Part shown: positions 16,484 to 29,669 of the stretch, in pieces
Layout of the letters: each line of letters begins with the position of its first letter
How positions within the stretch are numbered: position 1 is the stretch's first letter
Position numbers and translations under genes: made by a program
NCBI RefSeq assembly: GCF_004363805.1
Contig: NZ_SNZP01000017.1
Coordinates: 22,376 to 86,375 of the forward strand
Source of the DNA: Paludibacterium purpuratum
Lineage (GTDB): Bacteria > Pseudomonadota > Gammaproteobacteria > Burkholderiales > Chromobacteriaceae
Length of the DNA: 64,000 nt
Direction: 5' to 3'
The notes under the pieces: model-generated
Seen by the model: the letters and a program-made list of their open reading frames with translations, nothing else
The model's database searches: none
Told to the model about the DNA's origin: nothing

Positions 16484-18643
16484 TTAACGACGACCCTTGC
16501 TTGGCGGTTTACGGCCCGGTACGCGCGGCTCGCCGGTATGTTTGGTGTGGGCCGGATTGAAGCGGGCATTGCGCTCATTGCGACCCTCGGCCGGCTGGCG
16601 CGTCGGGATCAATTGCTGCTTGCCGTAGCCGATCAAATCTTCCCGGCCCATGGCGACGAGCGCCTCGCGCAGCATCGGCCAGTTGTTCGGATCGTGGTAA
16701 CGCAAGAAGGCCTTGTGCAGCTTGCGGCGGTAAGCGTCGCGCACCACGTCGACTTTCTCCGAGCTGCGCGCCAGTTTTTTCAGCGGGTTGCGGCCGGTGT
16801 GCCACATGGTGGTGGCCAGCGCCATCGGCGTCGGCACGAAGGCCTGCACCTGGTCGAGGCGGAAATTGTGGCGCTTGAGCCAGAGCGCCAGATTGAGCAT
16901 GTCCTCGTCGGTCGTACCCGGATGGGCGGCGATGAAGTAGGGGATCAGGTACTGTTCCTTGCCGGCCTGGTGCGAGAAACGTTCGAACAGCTCCTTGAAT
17001 TTCTCGTAGGCGCCCATGCCCGGCTTCATCATTTTCGACAGCGGGCCTTCCTCGGTGTGCTCCGGTGCGATTTTCAGGTAGCCGCCGACATGGTGGGTGA
17101 CCAGTTCCTTGATGTATTCCGGCGAACGCACCGCCAAGTCGTAGCGCAGGCCCGAGCCGATGCTGATCTTCTTCACGCCGGGTAGCGCGCGCGCCTTGCG
17201 GTACAGCTCGATCAGCGAGCTATGATCGGTATTCAAATTCTCGCAGATGTCCGGATACACGCAGCTCAGTCGCCGGCACGAGGTCTCGATCTTCTTGTCT
17301 TTGCACGCCAGCCGGTACATGTTGGCGGTCGGTCCGCCCAGGTCGGTGATGTGTCCGGTGAAGCCTTCGGTCTTGTCGCGAATCTCTTCGATCTCATGCA
17401 GGATCGACTCGTGCGAACGGCTCTGGATGATGCGGCCCTCGTGTTCGGTGATCGAGCAGAAGCTGCAGCCGCCGAAGCAACCGCGCATGATGTTGACCGA
17501 GAAACGGATCATCTCCCAGGCCGGGATGCGCGCGCCTTCGTAGGCCGGGTGCGGATTGCGCGCATAGTGCAAGCCGTAGACATAGTCCATCTCTTCGGTG
17601 CTAAGCGGTATCGGCGGCGGATTGAGCCAAACGTCGCGTTCGCCGTGCAGTTGCACCAGTGCGCGCGCGTTGCCCGGGTTGGATTCCAGGTGTAGCGTCC
17701 GGCTCGCATGCGCATATAGCACCGGGTCGAAGGCAACGGCCTCGAAGGCCGGCAGGCGCACCACGGTGCGGCGCCGCGCATCGCGTCGTGCCGCCACGCG
17801 CTCTTGCAGGTTCATGAAGCGTATCGGCTGCACGCCGTCTTGCGCGGTCGCTGGGGCGGCGGCCGGCTCCATGTCGTAGGGGTTCTTGTGCGTATCGACC
17901 GCCCCGGGCTGATCCACCGTGGTCGAGTCCAGTTCCTGCCAGTCTTCGTCGGGCCGCCAGCCGTGCTGCGTCATGAAGGCCGTACCGCGAATATCTCGCA
18001 TCTCGGACAATTTCTCGCCGCGGCCGGCGCGGTGGGCGATCTCGACGATCGCGCGTTCGGCATTGCCGAATACCAGCAAGTCGGCCTTGGAGGCGACCAG
18101 TACCGACGGGCGCACCTTGTCGCTCCAATAGTCGAAGTGGGCGATGCGGCGCAGGCTGGCCTCGATGCTGCCGATCAGCACGCCAACGCCCGGATAGGCC
18201 TCGCGGCAGCGCTGGGCATAGACGCCCACGGCGCGGTCCGGCCGCTTGTTCGGGGCGGCGTGCGGCGTGTAGGCATCGTCGGATCGCGGTTTGCGGTCGG
18301 CGGTGTAACGGTTGATCATCGAGTCCATATTGCCCGAGGTCACGCCGTAGAACAGGTTGGGCTTGCCCAATTGGCGGAAGTCGTCGGCACTGTGCCAATC
18401 GGGCTGGGCGATGATGCCGACGCGGAAGCCCTGCGCCTCCAGTAGACGGCCGATCAGCGCCGCGCCGAAGCTCGGGTGGTCGATATAGGCATCGCCCGAC
18501 ACCAGGATGATGTCGCAGCTATCCCAGCCGAGCTGATCCATCTCGGCACGGCTCATCGGCAAAAACGGCGCTAAACCAAAGCGTTCGGCCCAGTATTTGC
18601 GATAGGAAAAAATCGGTTTGGGTGTGGCTTGTACTTGCGTCAT
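16484..18643 (-). CDS. ygiQ: YgiQ-family radical SAM protein
   Basis: The 719-residue protein matches the YgiQ/UPF0313 family: an N-terminal cobalamin-binding-like domain ([39 protein letters not shown]), a radical SAM centre with the CFGGCSFC motif (Cx3Cx2C) around residue 380, and a conserved C-terminal domain ([20 protein letters not shown]). The tail is basic ([11 protein letters not shown]). Its exact reaction is not established. The start MTQVQATPK at 18643 is chosen; no strong ribosome site is visible. Confidence 0.92.
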   Translation of the reverse strand: MTQVQATPKPIFSYRKYWAERFGLAPFLPMSRAEMDQLGWDSCDIILVSGDAYIDHPSFGAALIGRLLEAQGFRVGIIAQPDWHSADDFRQLGKPNLFYGVTSGNMDSMINRYTADRKPRSDDAYTPHAAPNKRPDRAVGVYAQRCREAYPGVGVLIGSIEASLRRIAHFDYWSDKVRPSVLVASKADLLVFGNAERAIVEIAHRAGRGEKLSEMRDIRGTAFMTQHGWRPDEDWQELDSTTVDQPGAVDTHKNPYDMEPAAAPATAQDGVQPIRFMNLQERVAARRDARRRTVVRLPAFEAVAFDPVLYAHASRTLHLESNPGNARALVQLHGERDVWLNPPPIPLSTEEMDYVYGLHYARNPHPAYEGARIPAWEMIRFSVNIMRGCFGGCSFCSITEHEGRIIQSRSHESILHEIEEIRDKTEGFTGHITDLGGPTANMYRLACKDKKIETSCRRLSCVYPDICENLNTDHSSLIELYRKARALPGVKKISIGSGLRYDLAVRSPEYIKELVTHHVGGYLKIAPEHTEEGPLSKMMKPGMGAYEKFKELFERFSHQAGKEQYLIPYFIAAHPGTTDEDMLNLALWLKRHNFRLDQVQAFVPTPMALATTMWHTGRNPLKKLARSSEKVDVVRDAYRRKLHKAFLRYHDPNNWPMLREALVAMGREDLIGYGKQQLIPTRQPAEGRNERNARFNPAHTKHTGEPRVPGRKPPSKGRR

Positions 18644-18727
18644 GACAACTCGGATTTTCAGGCAGACGCGCATTGTGCCAGATTTGGCCGGCGACGATAA
18701 GCAAATATAGTCTTTTTTTTCAAGGTG

Positions 18728-19852
18728 CTACTCGTGTTCGCGATCTGATGTTTCCGGATCGCTGAAACGCTGAGCGATCTCCTGGAAATCGTCGGCAATG
18801 CGCACGAAGGCATCCACCATCGCGGGGTCGAAATGCTTGCCGCTTTGCGCCTGTATCATCGTTACGGCGTCGGCATGGGGGAAGGCCGGTTTGTAGACGC
18901 GGCGAGAGATCAGGGCATCGTAGACGTCGGCGACCGCCATCAGCCTGGCGGCGACCGGGATATCGTTGCCGCTCAGACCATCCGGATAACCGCTGCCGTC
19001 CCATTTTTCCTGGTGCCGGTGGGCGATTTCGCGGGCGAAGCGCAGAAAGCTGCTCGGCGTGTCGAGCAGCTTCTCCGCCGCGGCGATGGCGTCGCGTCCC
19101 ATCACGGTATGGCTTTTCATGATCTCGAACTCTTCGGGCGTCAGCTTGCCGGGCTTGAGCAGGATGCGGTCGGGAATGCCGACCTTGCCGATGTCGTGTA
19201 GCGGCGCGGACTTGTAGATCAGCTCGATGTTTTCGTCGGTGAGCGCGTCGCAGAATTGCGGGTGCGATTGCAGTGCCTGGGCCAGCCGACGCACATAGTT
19301 CTGCGTACGGCGAAGGTGCTGGCCCGTATCGCTGTCGCGCGTTTCGGCCAGCGTGGCCATGGCCATGATGGTGACGTCCTGGATGACCTGCACCTCGTGC
19401 GTGCGTCGCTCCACTTCGCTGGTGAGGAAGGCATTGGCATCCGACAGGAAGTCGTTCATCGCTTTAAGCTTGAGGTGGGTCTTGATTCGAGCCAACACGA
19501 TAGCGGGGGAGATCGGCTTGGTGATGTAGTCGACCGCGCCGGTGATGAAGCCGATTTGTTCGTCCTCGATGTCGGACTTGGCCGTCAGGAAGATGACCGG
19601 GATGCCGGCGGTTTTGGGGTTGTTCTTGATTTGGCGACAGGCTTCGAGTCCCCCTATGCCCGGCATCATGACATCCAGCAGGATCAAGTCCGGCGTGTCG
19701 TTTTGCATGATTTGCAGCGCCTGCTCGCCACTGTTGGCGGTGAGGGTCCGGTATTGCCCTTTCAGCAGCTCGTTCATCAGGGTCAGGTTGATCGAGGTGT
19801 CGTCGACGATCAATATCGTCTGATTCTTGGGCGTTCCAGGCATCTGCGTCAT
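18728..19852 (-). CDS. Response regulator with HD-GYP phosphodiesterase domain
   Basis: Residues 12-125 are a receiver domain with phospho-acceptor Asp in LILLDVMMPG. A short coiled coil (LKAMNDFLSDANAFLTSEVE) leads to an HD-GYP domain with HDIGKVGIPD and HRHQEKWDGSGYPDG. HD-GYP enzymes hydrolyse cyclic-di-GMP, and all visible metal-site residues are present. It follows the hybrid kinase by 58 bp, so the two likely form an operon in which the kinase (or its HPt) phosphorylates this output protein. Confidence 0.93.
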   Translation of the reverse strand: MTQMPGTPKNQTILIVDDTSINLTLMNELLKGQYRTLTANSGEQALQIMQNDTPDLILLDVMMPGIGGLEACRQIKNNPKTAGIPVIFLTAKSDIEDEQIGFITGAVDYITKPISPAIVLARIKTHLKLKAMNDFLSDANAFLTSEVERRTHEVQVIQDVTIMAMATLAETRDSDTGQHLRRTQNYVRRLAQALQSHPQFCDALTDENIELIYKSAPLHDIGKVGIPDRILLKPGKLTPEEFEIMKSHTVMGRDAIAAAEKLLDTPSSFLRFAREIAHRHQEKWDGSGYPDGLSGNDIPVAARLMAVADVYDALISRRVYKPAFPHADAVTMIQAQSGKHFDPAMVDAFVRIADDFQEIAQRFSDPETSDREHE

Positions 19853-19910
19853 AGTGTTCGTTCCTCTTACATGACCGGCTTCGATCTTATTTTAGGCTTG
19901 CCGTGTGGCG

Positions 19911-22745
<2,835 letters not shown>

Positions 22746-22944
22746 AAATGCGCGGCACCTTTCCGGGTTGGCACAGCACCGCACTTGGCCGTCCTGGCGG
22801 TGGCCAAGTACATTGGCACAGGTTTTTGTGCCTACAATGACGTTGGGTTTGGTCTATCACCTCTATAGCCCAGCGCGCTCGGGTTGACAAGCGGTGGCCG
22901 GAAGGTTGTGCGGAAGCGGGGCGCATCGCGCCCCGGCAAGGGAA

Positions 22945-23592
22945 TTAGAGATGTTGAAGCAGGTCGAGCGGCGATTCGATACGCACGTCGGCGCCCCATT
23001 CTTGCGGGCGGTCGCTGTCGGCGATATAGCCCCAGCCAGCCAAGACGGTGCGCATGCCGGCGTTGCGACCTGCCTGAATGTCGCGCTCGGCATCGCCGAC
23101 GTACAGACAGGCGGTCGGATCGAGTCCGATCCGTTCGCTGGCGTAGCGCATGGGGCGCGGGTCGGGTTTGGCCACGCCGACCGTATCGCCGCTGACCACG
23201 ACCTGCGGCGCCACCGGGAAGGGCAGCGTGGGGATCAGCCGGTCGGTGAAGCGCATCGGCTTATTGGTAATGATGCCCCACGGCAGGCCGCGCCGGTGGA
23301 TCTCGCTGATGAGCTCGCTTACTCCCTCGAACAGACAGGTGCGATCGGCGAAACTGTCGTCGTAATGGTCGAGGAAACGTTGGCGCAACGCCTCGAAATC
23401 CGGATGCTCGTGGGTGATGCCGAAACCGAGTGCCACCAAGGCGCGCGCGCCGTGCGAAGCGATCGGGCGGATGAGATGATCCGGCTGCGTCGGCAACCCT
23501 TCCTCGGTCAGCAGGCGGTTGAGCGCCGAGCCGAGGTCGAGCGCGGTGTCGGCCAGCGTGCCGTCCAGGTCGAACAAGACTGCTTTGATCAT
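22945..23592 (-). CDS. gph: Phosphoglycolate phosphatase
   Basis: This HAD-superfamily hydrolase of 215 residues has motif I FDLDGTLADT at the start, a helical cap, motif II around VVSGDTVG, and motif III/IV GVAKPDPRPM and YVGDAERDIQAGRNAGM. It probably removes the phosphate of 2-phosphoglycolate, a product of DNA 3'-end repair. It lies 69 bp after ilvA on the same strand. The start at 23592 puts motif I at residues 6-15, as usual for Gph. Confidence 0.85.
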   Translation of the reverse strand: MIKAVLFDLDGTLADTALDLGSALNRLLTEEGLPTQPDHLIRPIASHGARALVALGFGITHEHPDFEALRQRFLDHYDDSFADRTCLFEGVSELISEIHRRGLPWGIITNKPMRFTDRLIPTLPFPVAPQVVVSGDTVGVAKPDPRPMRYASERIGLDPTACLYVGDAERDIQAGRNAGMRTVLAGWGYIADSDRPQEWGADVRIESPLDLLQHL

Positions 23593-23661
23593 GATGGAGG
23601 ACTCGGAAGACGGGAAACGGGAGAGTCTACTCCCCGCGCTTCCCGGCTCACAAGTCACGGA

Positions 23662-25182
23662 TCAGGCGGTCTTGCCCAGGAACAGCTTATACGCCGGGTT
23701 GTCCGTTTCCTCGATATAGGGGTAGCCCAACTGATCGAGAAACGACTGAAACGCCTGCGTATCTTGCGACGGTACCTGAATGCCCACCAGCACCCGGCCG
23801 TAGTCCGCACCGTGATTGCGGTAGTGGAACAGGCTGATGTTCCAGTCCGTGCGCATCGCTTCCAGGAAGCGCATGAGTGCGCCCGGGCGTTCGGGAAACT
23901 CGAAGTGGATCACTCGCTCGTCGCGTAGGCTGGGCGCATGGCCGCCGACCAGGTGGCGGATGTGCAGCTTGGCCAACTCGTTGTCGGTCAGGTCGATCCC
24001 CTCCAGTCCCTCCTGCGCCAGCTCGCTCAATAGCTGGGAGACATCCTCGCGCTTCGTGATCTGGATGCCGACGAAGACATGCGCCACATCGACATCGGCA
24101 TAGCGGTAATTGAACTCGGTGATATTGCGCTTGCCGACCAGACTGCAGAATTTCTTGAAGCTGCCGGGCCGTTCGGGAATGGCCACGGCGATGATCGCCT
24201 CGCGCCGCTCGCCGAGCTCCGAACGCTCCGAGACGTGGCGCAGACGGTCGAAGTTCATATTGGCGCCGCAGTTGATCGCCACCAATGTCTGGCCGCTGAC
24301 CCCCTCGCGTTCGACATAGGTTTTGGCGCCAGCTACCGCCAGGGCGCCGGCCGGCTCGGCGATCGAGCGCGTATCCTCGAAAATGTCCTTGATGGCGGCA
24401 CAGATCGCATCGGTGTCGACCAGGATGATTTCATCGAGCAGTTCGCGACATAGACGAAAGGTCTCCTTGCCGACCAACTTGACCGCCACGCCGTCGGCGA
24501 ACAGGCCAACATCCTTCAATTCCACGCGCTGCCCTTGGCGAATCGATTGATCCATGGCGTCGGAATCGACCGGCTGCACGCCGATGATCTTGATTTCCGG
24601 TTTGAGCCGCTTGATATAAGCCGCCACGCCGGACGCCAGGCCGCCGCCGCCGATGGCGACGAAAACGGCATCGATCGGGCCGGGGTGCTGGCGCAGAATC
24701 TCCATGCCCACCGTGCCTTGGCCGGCGATCACATCCGGGTCGTCGAACGGCGGGATATAGGTGGCGCCGCTGGTTTTTTCCAGCTCGACCGCGTGCTGAT
24801 AGGCGTCGGAGAACGAATCGCCGTGCAGCACGACATGGCCGCCGCGTTGCAGTACCGAGTCGATTTTGATTTGCGGCGTGGTGACGGGCATGACAATGGT
24901 GGCTTTGCAACCCAGCTTTTGCGCCGACAGCGCCACACCCTGAGCGTGGTTGCCTGCCGAGGCGGTAATCACACCGCGCGCCAACTCTTGCGGGGTCAGC
25001 TTGGCCATCTTGTTGTAGGCGCCACGGATCTTGAAGGAGAACACCGGCTGCAGATCTTCGCGCTTGAGCAAAATGCGGTTGCCGCAGCGGCGCGATAGAT
25101 TGGGCGCTTCTTCCAACGGCGTCTCGACCGCCACGTCGTAGACGCGCGCGGTCAGGATACGCTCCAGGTAATCTTGATTCAT
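23662..25182 (-). CDS. ilvA: Biosynthetic threonine ammonia-lyase
   Basis: The enzyme deaminates threonine to 2-oxobutanoate, the first step of isoleucine synthesis. The 506-residue length fits the biosynthetic form. The N-terminal fold-type II PLP domain has the cofactor Lys in FSFKIRGAYNKM and SAGNHAQGVALSA, plus the GGGGLASG phosphate loop. Two ACT-like regulatory domains follow (AIIAVAIPERPGSFKKFCSL and RVIHFEFPERPGALMRFLEA), which in this family bind Ile and Val. The catabolic TdcB lacks them. gph lies downstream. Confidence 0.95.
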   Translation of the reverse strand: MNQDYLERILTARVYDVAVETPLEEAPNLSRRCGNRILLKREDLQPVFSFKIRGAYNKMAKLTPQELARGVITASAGNHAQGVALSAQKLGCKATIVMPVTTPQIKIDSVLQRGGHVVLHGDSFSDAYQHAVELEKTSGATYIPPFDDPDVIAGQGTVGMEILRQHPGPIDAVFVAIGGGGLASGVAAYIKRLKPEIKIIGVQPVDSDAMDQSIRQGQRVELKDVGLFADGVAVKLVGKETFRLCRELLDEIILVDTDAICAAIKDIFEDTRSIAEPAGALAVAGAKTYVEREGVSGQTLVAINCGANMNFDRLRHVSERSELGERREAIIAVAIPERPGSFKKFCSLVGKRNITEFNYRYADVDVAHVFVGIQITKREDVSQLLSELAQEGLEGIDLTDNELAKLHIRHLVGGHAPSLRDERVIHFEFPERPGALMRFLEAMRTDWNISLFHYRNHGADYGRVLVGIQVPSQDTQAFQSFLDQLGYPYIEETDNPAYKLFLGKTA

Positions 25183-25402
25183 ATCTCTTCGTCCTATATT
25201 TCTCGTTTTGTCTCAGCAGATTAACAGCATCGGATAGTGACCGGAAGCCGGTTGTTGCAATGCATCATGCCTCGGCTGTCGGCTTGGCATACGCTAGGTG
25301 TATAATGCTGGGCGCATTACCCGGAACCACTAACTTGCACTCTGGCCGGATGCCCGCATCTGTGAAGGGCGGCAGACCGATCCGCAAGTGAAAGAATACG
25401 CA

Positions 25403-25672
25403 ATGACTCAGCCTAGCAAGGATCTCCTCGAATTCCCCTGCCGCTTTCCGCTCAAGATCATGGGCGAACGGCACGATACCTTCGCCGCCACCATTTTCGA
25501 GGTGGTGCGCGTGCATGCGCCCGATCTGGCACAGCACGACGTGGTGCTGCGCGAGAGTAGCTCCGGCCGCTATCTGTCGCTCACCGTGACGGTGACCGCC
25601 ACTTCGCGCGAGCAGCTCGATACCATTTACTTGGCGCTGACCAGTCACCACATGGTCAAGGTGGTGCTGTAG
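25403..25672 (+). CDS. ybeD: YbeD/DUF493 family protein
   Basis: The small protein begins MTQPSKDLLEFPCRFPLKIM; the LLEFPCxFPLKIMG start and the tail SREQLDTIYLALTSHHMVKV are typical of YbeD (DUF493), an ACT-like fold of unclear function. The order ybeD-lipB-lipA is conserved in many proteobacteria. The frame also opens at a GTG 15 bp upstream. Its stop overlaps the first base of lipB, so translation is coupled. Confidence 0.88.
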   Translation: MTQPSKDLLEFPCRFPLKIMGERHDTFAATIFEVVRVHAPDLAQHDVVLRESSSGRYLSLTVTVTATSREQLDTIYLALTSHHMVKVVL

Positions 25673-26283
25673 TGACGCGCAAGATCAAGTTCCTCGGGCT
25701 GGTCGAGTACACGCCGACGCTGGATGCGATGAAAGCCCTCACCGAGGCGCGCGATGCCGAAACCCAGGACGAAATCTGGCTGCTCGAACATCCGCCGGTC
25801 TATACGCTCGGCCTGGCCGGCAAGACCGAGCATCTGTTGCGTACCGATCTGCCGATTCCGGTGGTGCGCACCGATCGTGGCGGGCAGGTGACCTATCATG
25901 GACCGGGACAACTCGTGGTTTATCCGCTGGTCGATTTCAAACGCATGCATATTGGCGTGCGCGAACTGGTGCGCCGGCTCGAACAGTCGGTGATCGACAC
26001 CCTGGCCGAATACGGCATTCGGGCCAATGGCGATGTCGATGCCCCGGGTGTTTATGTCGATGGCGCCAAGGTCGCCTCGCTCGGTCTGCGCATCAAGAAC
26101 GGCGCCGTGTATCACGGCCTATCGTTGAATGTGGACATGGATCTGGCCCCTTTTGGCTGGATCAACCCCTGCGGCTACCCCAATTTGCGGGTAACGCACT
26201 TGAAGGATCTCGGTGTGGACGAGTCGGTGCGCCAAGTGGCCGAACGGCTGCTGCCGCAACTGGAACGACAACTGACGGTGTGA
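25672..26283 (+). CDS. lipB: Octanoyltransferase LipB
   Basis: LipB moves octanoate from acyl-carrier protein to lipoyl domains, the first step of protein lipoylation. The 203-residue protein has the family blocks [39 protein letters not shown] (with the substrate-site residues) and [20 protein letters not shown]. It starts with GTG at 25672, whose G is the last base of the ybeD stop codon. lipA follows 13 bp after the stop. Confidence 0.95.
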   Translation: MTRKIKFLGLVEYTPTLDAMKALTEARDAETQDEIWLLEHPPVYTLGLAGKTEHLLRTDLPIPVVRTDRGGQVTYHGPGQLVVYPLVDFKRMHIGVRELVRRLEQSVIDTLAEYGIRANGDVDAPGVYVDGAKVASLGLRIKNGAVYHGLSLNVDMDLAPFGWINPCGYPNLRVTHLKDLGVDESVRQVAERLLPQLERQLTV

Positions 26284-26296
26284 TGAGGAGAGTGGT

Positions 26297-27244
26297 TTGA
26301 AGCCGGAAGACATGACGGGCGTCAAGCAGAAGGGCGCCGCCAAGACCGCGCGCATCCCGATCAAGGTGGTGCCGCTGGAACAGAAGTTGAAGAAGCCCGA
26401 GTGGATTCGCGCCAAGCTACCCACCGGCGAACGTTTCCACGAGATCAAGGCCATCTTGCGCTCGCAGAAACTGCATACCGTTTGCGAAGAGGCCACCTGT
26501 CCGAACATTGGCGAGTGTTTCAGCAAGGGCACCGCCACCTTTATGGTCATGGGCGACATCTGCACCCGTCGCTGCCCGTTCTGCGACGTCGGCCACGGCC
26601 GTCCCAATCCGCTCGATGCCAACGAGCCGCTGCATCTGGCCGAGTCGGTGTTGGCCATGCGCCTACGCTACGTGGTGGTCACCTCGGTCGATCGCGACGA
26701 CTTGCGCGACGGCGGGGCCGAGCACTTCGCCGAATGCATCCGCGAGGTTCGCCGCCTGTCGCCCGATACGCAGATCGAAACCCTGGTGCCCGACTTCCGC
26801 GGTCGGCTGGAAATGGCTATCGACATTCTCGGCCAAACCCCGCCGGACGTGATGAACCACAACCTGGAAACCGTGCCGCGCCTCTATAAGCAGGCCCGCC
26901 CGGGCGCCGACTATGCCCATTCGCTGCAATTGCTCGGCGACTACAAGGCGAAAAAACCGGATGTGTTGACCAAATCCGGCCTGATGGTGGGGCTTGGCGA
27001 AACCGACGAGGAAATCCTCGAAGTGATGCGCGACCTGCGTGCGCACAACGTCGACATGCTGACCATCGGCCAATACCTGCAGCCGTCCGACGGCCATCTG
27101 CCGGTGTTGCGTTATGTGCACCCCGACACCTTCGCCATGTTCGAACGCGAGGCCTATGCGATGGGCTTCAAGCATGCGGCGGTCGGCGCCATGGTGCGCT
27201 CCAGCTATCATGCCGACGTGCAGGCGCATGGCGCGGGGGCGTGA
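26297..27244 (+). CDS. lipA: Lipoyl synthase LipA
   Basis: This radical SAM enzyme inserts two sulfurs into octanoyl groups. It has both clusters: the auxiliary [12 protein letters not shown] and the radical [11 protein letters not shown]. It also has the conserved [11 protein letters not shown] and C-terminal [11 protein letters not shown]. The start is TTG at 26297, preceded at good spacing by GAGGAG; an ATG at 26312 is the alternative. It is the third gene of ybeD-lipB-lipA. The accessory island begins within about 30 bp of its stop. Confidence 0.95.
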   Translation: MKPEDMTGVKQKGAAKTARIPIKVVPLEQKLKKPEWIRAKLPTGERFHEIKAILRSQKLHTVCEEATCPNIGECFSKGTATFMVMGDICTRRCPFCDVGHGRPNPLDANEPLHLAESVLAMRLRYVVVTSVDRDDLRDGGAEHFAECIREVRRLSPDTQIETLVPDFRGRLEMAIDILGQTPPDVMNHNLETVPRLYKQARPGADYAHSLQLLGDYKAKKPDVLTKSGLMVGLGETDEEILEVMRDLRAHNVDMLTIGQYLQPSDGHLPVLRYVHPDTFAMFEREAYAMGFKHAAVGAMVRSSYHADVQAHGAGA

Positions 27245-27270
27245 CTGACGATGCCAGTGCTCATGGCGAC

Positions 27271-28550
27271 TGAACAACGCTAATTTGTACTCTACATCGC
27301 TAATCGCTACTGAAAGGGGCGGGTATGCGAAGGGCAATACCGAAGATCAGAGAGTTTCCAGATGATGGTCGAGTCTGGAGGGTAGACTGGTTTGGTGGTG
27401 TAGAGCACAATCCCCAGGTTCCTTCTGAACCAAGAGTCCAACTCATCGCTGCTTTGCTCTCTGAGCCGTAGTCTCCGCGTTCTCGGGTATTCGAAAAGGT
27501 GGTGCCCGGCAAGGTATGGATCTCCTTGGCAAAAGTGCCAAGCAGCCGTTCGATGCGCCTGCCGAAATGGGTGCGCACCACCGGGCGCCATTCGATATCA
27601 AAGCCGTATTTGTCGCTGGCACGCTTCAGCATGTCGCCGCGCAACTCTTTGGTATTTGTCCATGTGCAGCTTTGTCGGGGCGCCCCAGCATGGCTATTCA
27701 CCCATGATGCCGTGCTTGGCCAGCCAGGCTATCTTGGGAAGGATGGCGTTGGCGAGGTACTGGCCAGTAGATAGCGCGCCTGGCGGGTCGAACGGCACGT
27801 AGAACACGACAACCATCCGGCTGAATACGTCGATGGCGAGTGTGCTCCATGGCTGGCCAACTGGGCGCCGGTCGATGTCATTCACCAGGATGATGTCCAG
27901 CGGCGTGTGATCGATCTGACGATATCCAGGAGTCCATAGGCGCCTGGGAAGTTGCCTTCGATAGGCGAATAGGCGTTTTGCGGCCCTTGCGCTTGGCTAT
28001 CGTTTGTTCGCCGACGGCGATTACGTATTAGTGTTGTCGTGCGGTGGTTCGAAACCTGCATTTATGCAACGTTTACGCACTTCGTCGCAGATCTTCTGTT
28101 GCGACTTGCGCTGTTTGGTTAGGTACGCGCTTTTAACGACCGCCTGGATTATGGTTTCGATTTCCGGCGCGAACTTGGTTGAGCCTTTGTTACTACGAGT
28201 GCGAGCAGTAGGGCAGTCAGCAAGTGGCTGTCGTCGTATCGCTGAATCCACTCGTAGAGCGTGCTCGGGTGGGGCCGAGCGGCTTGCCGCGCTCGGTGAC
28301 GTCTTTTCTGCTGCGATCCGGTTTGTCGAGCAAGCTCAAAATTCTTCGGGCAGGATTTTTAATCTGGTACAAAAGATCGTTGTAAATCGTTACTGGATAC
28401 AAAGGAGCGCTGTAGGCTAGGAGAAAATAGCGATGTAAAACGAGGGATGAAACTTACATCCAGTACAGATGAGCGTTGGAAGTCGCAGTGTGACTGACGA
28501 CATTAGCGTCAAAATGGATTGAACATCGAGCATTTGTATGCTACATCGCG
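27271..28550. mobile_element. Decayed Tn7-like/Mu-type element
   Basis: A transposase pseudogene is bracketed by repeated boxes. Left: ACGCTAATT (27278-27286) and CTACATCGCTAAT (27292-27304). Right, in opposite orientation: AATAGCGATGTAAAA (28426-28440) and CATTAGCGTCAAAAT (28501-28515). This inverted multi-box layout at both ends is how TnsB-type transposase binding sites are arranged. A further copy in direct orientation, ATTTGTATGCTACATCGC (28532-28549), matches 27283-27300 at 16 of 18 positions. Exact termini and target-site duplication could not be fixed. Confidence 0.55.
27300..28410 (-). pseudogene. TnsB/Mu-type DDE transposase, frameshifted
   Basis: Fragments in different frames add up to one transposase. 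From its N-terminus: PARRILSLLDKPDRSRKDVT; then IETIIQAVVKSAYLTKQRKS followed by QQKICDEVRKRC; then the catalytic RNase H core QIDHTPLDIILVND, PWSTLAIDVFSRMVV and FDPPGALSTGQYLANAILPK; and finally ELRGDMLKRASDKYGFDIEW, RPVVRTHFGRRIERLLG and LPGTTFSNTRERGDYGSESK. Asp of the DDE triad is visible in QIDHT. Several frameshifts and stops separate the pieces, so it is inactive. No tnsA or tnsC partner is present. Confidence 0.82.
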
Positions 28551-28733
28551 GAAGGCTATTGAGCTGGCTTTTATCTTGTTTTCTGTTGTTGCGACCTTGG
28601 GTTTTTGAAGTTGAGATTCGAGAAAGCGCTGACTTCTTGCCATTCATGTGTTCCCGAATTTTTTGTCACAATATTTCACAAGTGTTGCGATTCAATTCCC
28701 TTAATGATATGATTTACGTATCTTGACGTAAGG

Positions 28734-29243
28734 ATGGGCTGCTCCGTGAGGAAAACACAGGACATTCAGATTGTTGTTGAGGCTTTGGAAGTCAAACGCT
28801 CTGAGTTGATTGCGAGTTTTGAGAGTCTCAAAATGAGAAGACTTGAGATTGAGCGTGAAATGCAATCGATTGAAGTGCAAATTTCTGAACTTGACACCAC
28901 AGTTAAAGTGCTTTTCTCTATTCAAAATGAGGGGGTGGCCCATCCAATGATGGCTCCTGCGATTGGGGTGAGTGATGGTAGTGAAGCTGATTCCGTTGCT
29001 GTTAATGCGGAAACTTCCGGTGAAATTTCACGAAAGCGGCAATCTCAGAAGCCGGTGATTGCGGCTATGAGCGATTTGTTGAAGTGCGCTTCACGGCCTT
29101 TGTCCATTTCTGAAATTTACGAAGCGCTTGTTGCTGGGAATGTTGAAATGAATTATGAGGAGCCGCAACTGCGGCTATCTAAGATGCTTTCCGCTGGAAA
29201 GCAATTCAAAAATTTGCGCGGACAGGGTTGGGTTTTGAGCTAA
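28734..29243 (+). CDS. Coiled-coil protein with C-terminal winged-helix-like domain
   Basis: The 169-residue protein is more AT-rich than its surroundings. Residues about 8-62 are a strong coiled coil (VEALEVKRSELIASFESLKM, RRLEIEREMQSIEVQISELD). After a polar linker, the C-terminal part (VIAAMSDLLKCASRPLSISE, IYEALVAGNVEMNYEEPQLR, then LSKMLSAGKQFKNLRGQGWV) has the pattern of a winged helix used in regulatory or chromatin-type domains. It is the first intact gene after the transposon wreck. A hairpin terminator follows. Function unknown. Confidence 0.7.
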   Translation: MGCSVRKTQDIQIVVEALEVKRSELIASFESLKMRRLEIEREMQSIEVQISELDTTVKVLFSIQNEGVAHPMMAPAIGVSDGSEADSVAVNAETSGEISRKRQSQKPVIAAMSDLLKCASRPLSISEIYEALVAGNVEMNYEEPQLRLSKMLSAGKQFKNLRGQGWVLS

Positions 29244-29250
29244 AAATGGC

Positions 29251-29288
29251 GAAGGCCCGAACGTTTGGCGCGTTCGAGCCTTCATTTA
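29251..29288 (+). terminator. Probable terminator hairpin
   Basis: GAAGGC-C-CGAACG / CGTTCG-A-GCCTTC stem with a weak T-rich tail, 8 bp after the stop of the coiled-coil gene. The poor T run lowers confidence. Confidence 0.6.
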
Positions 29289-29669
29289 CAACTAATGTCT
29301 ACCAAGACACTCAGGTCGATGAGTGGAACCGACTAGAAAGGAAAATAATGTGGCTTGGAACTTCCAACCTATAACCAAAGCATGTAGCCCGACTCAAATG
29401 GGCCGCCTCTGCGATGGTCTCACCTTATTAATTTCCTAACTTAGTCAGAGGCTTATCTCACTAGGTGAGGTGGCATTTTACAGTAAACGCTTGGACACGT
29501 CCAGTTGGCGGGCGGTGCGGTTTTGCACCGCCTGTTCTGCATGGCTTCTTTGGTTTGTAGGCCTGCATTTCTGGCTGCACGACTCAATGCCATCATACAT
29601 GCCCTTTCTGACCTTCCCCCCAGCGGCAAGGTCACTTCGCCTTACCCTTCTGTCCAATGCAGCCTAACC
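29289..29669. other. Noncoding stretch of about 380 bp
   Basis: No supportable gene. It holds a short GC hairpin (GGCGGTGC-GGTTTT-GCACCGCC, 29512-29533). Open frames on the minus strand are basic and low in codon character. It may contain the end of older inserted DNA. Confidence 0.4.

Noticed and set aside
27300..28410. Several minus-strand ORFs here that look like separate short genes.
   Set aside because: They are fragments of one transposase in shifting frames, and the plus-strand ones have no domain character.
29289..29669. A basic minus-strand peptide and a GCCTAAC/GTTAGGC-like sequence near 29664 suggested an integron attC site.
   Set aside because: Only one core was seen, there is no paired second core and no integrase in the window; the peptide has no codon character.
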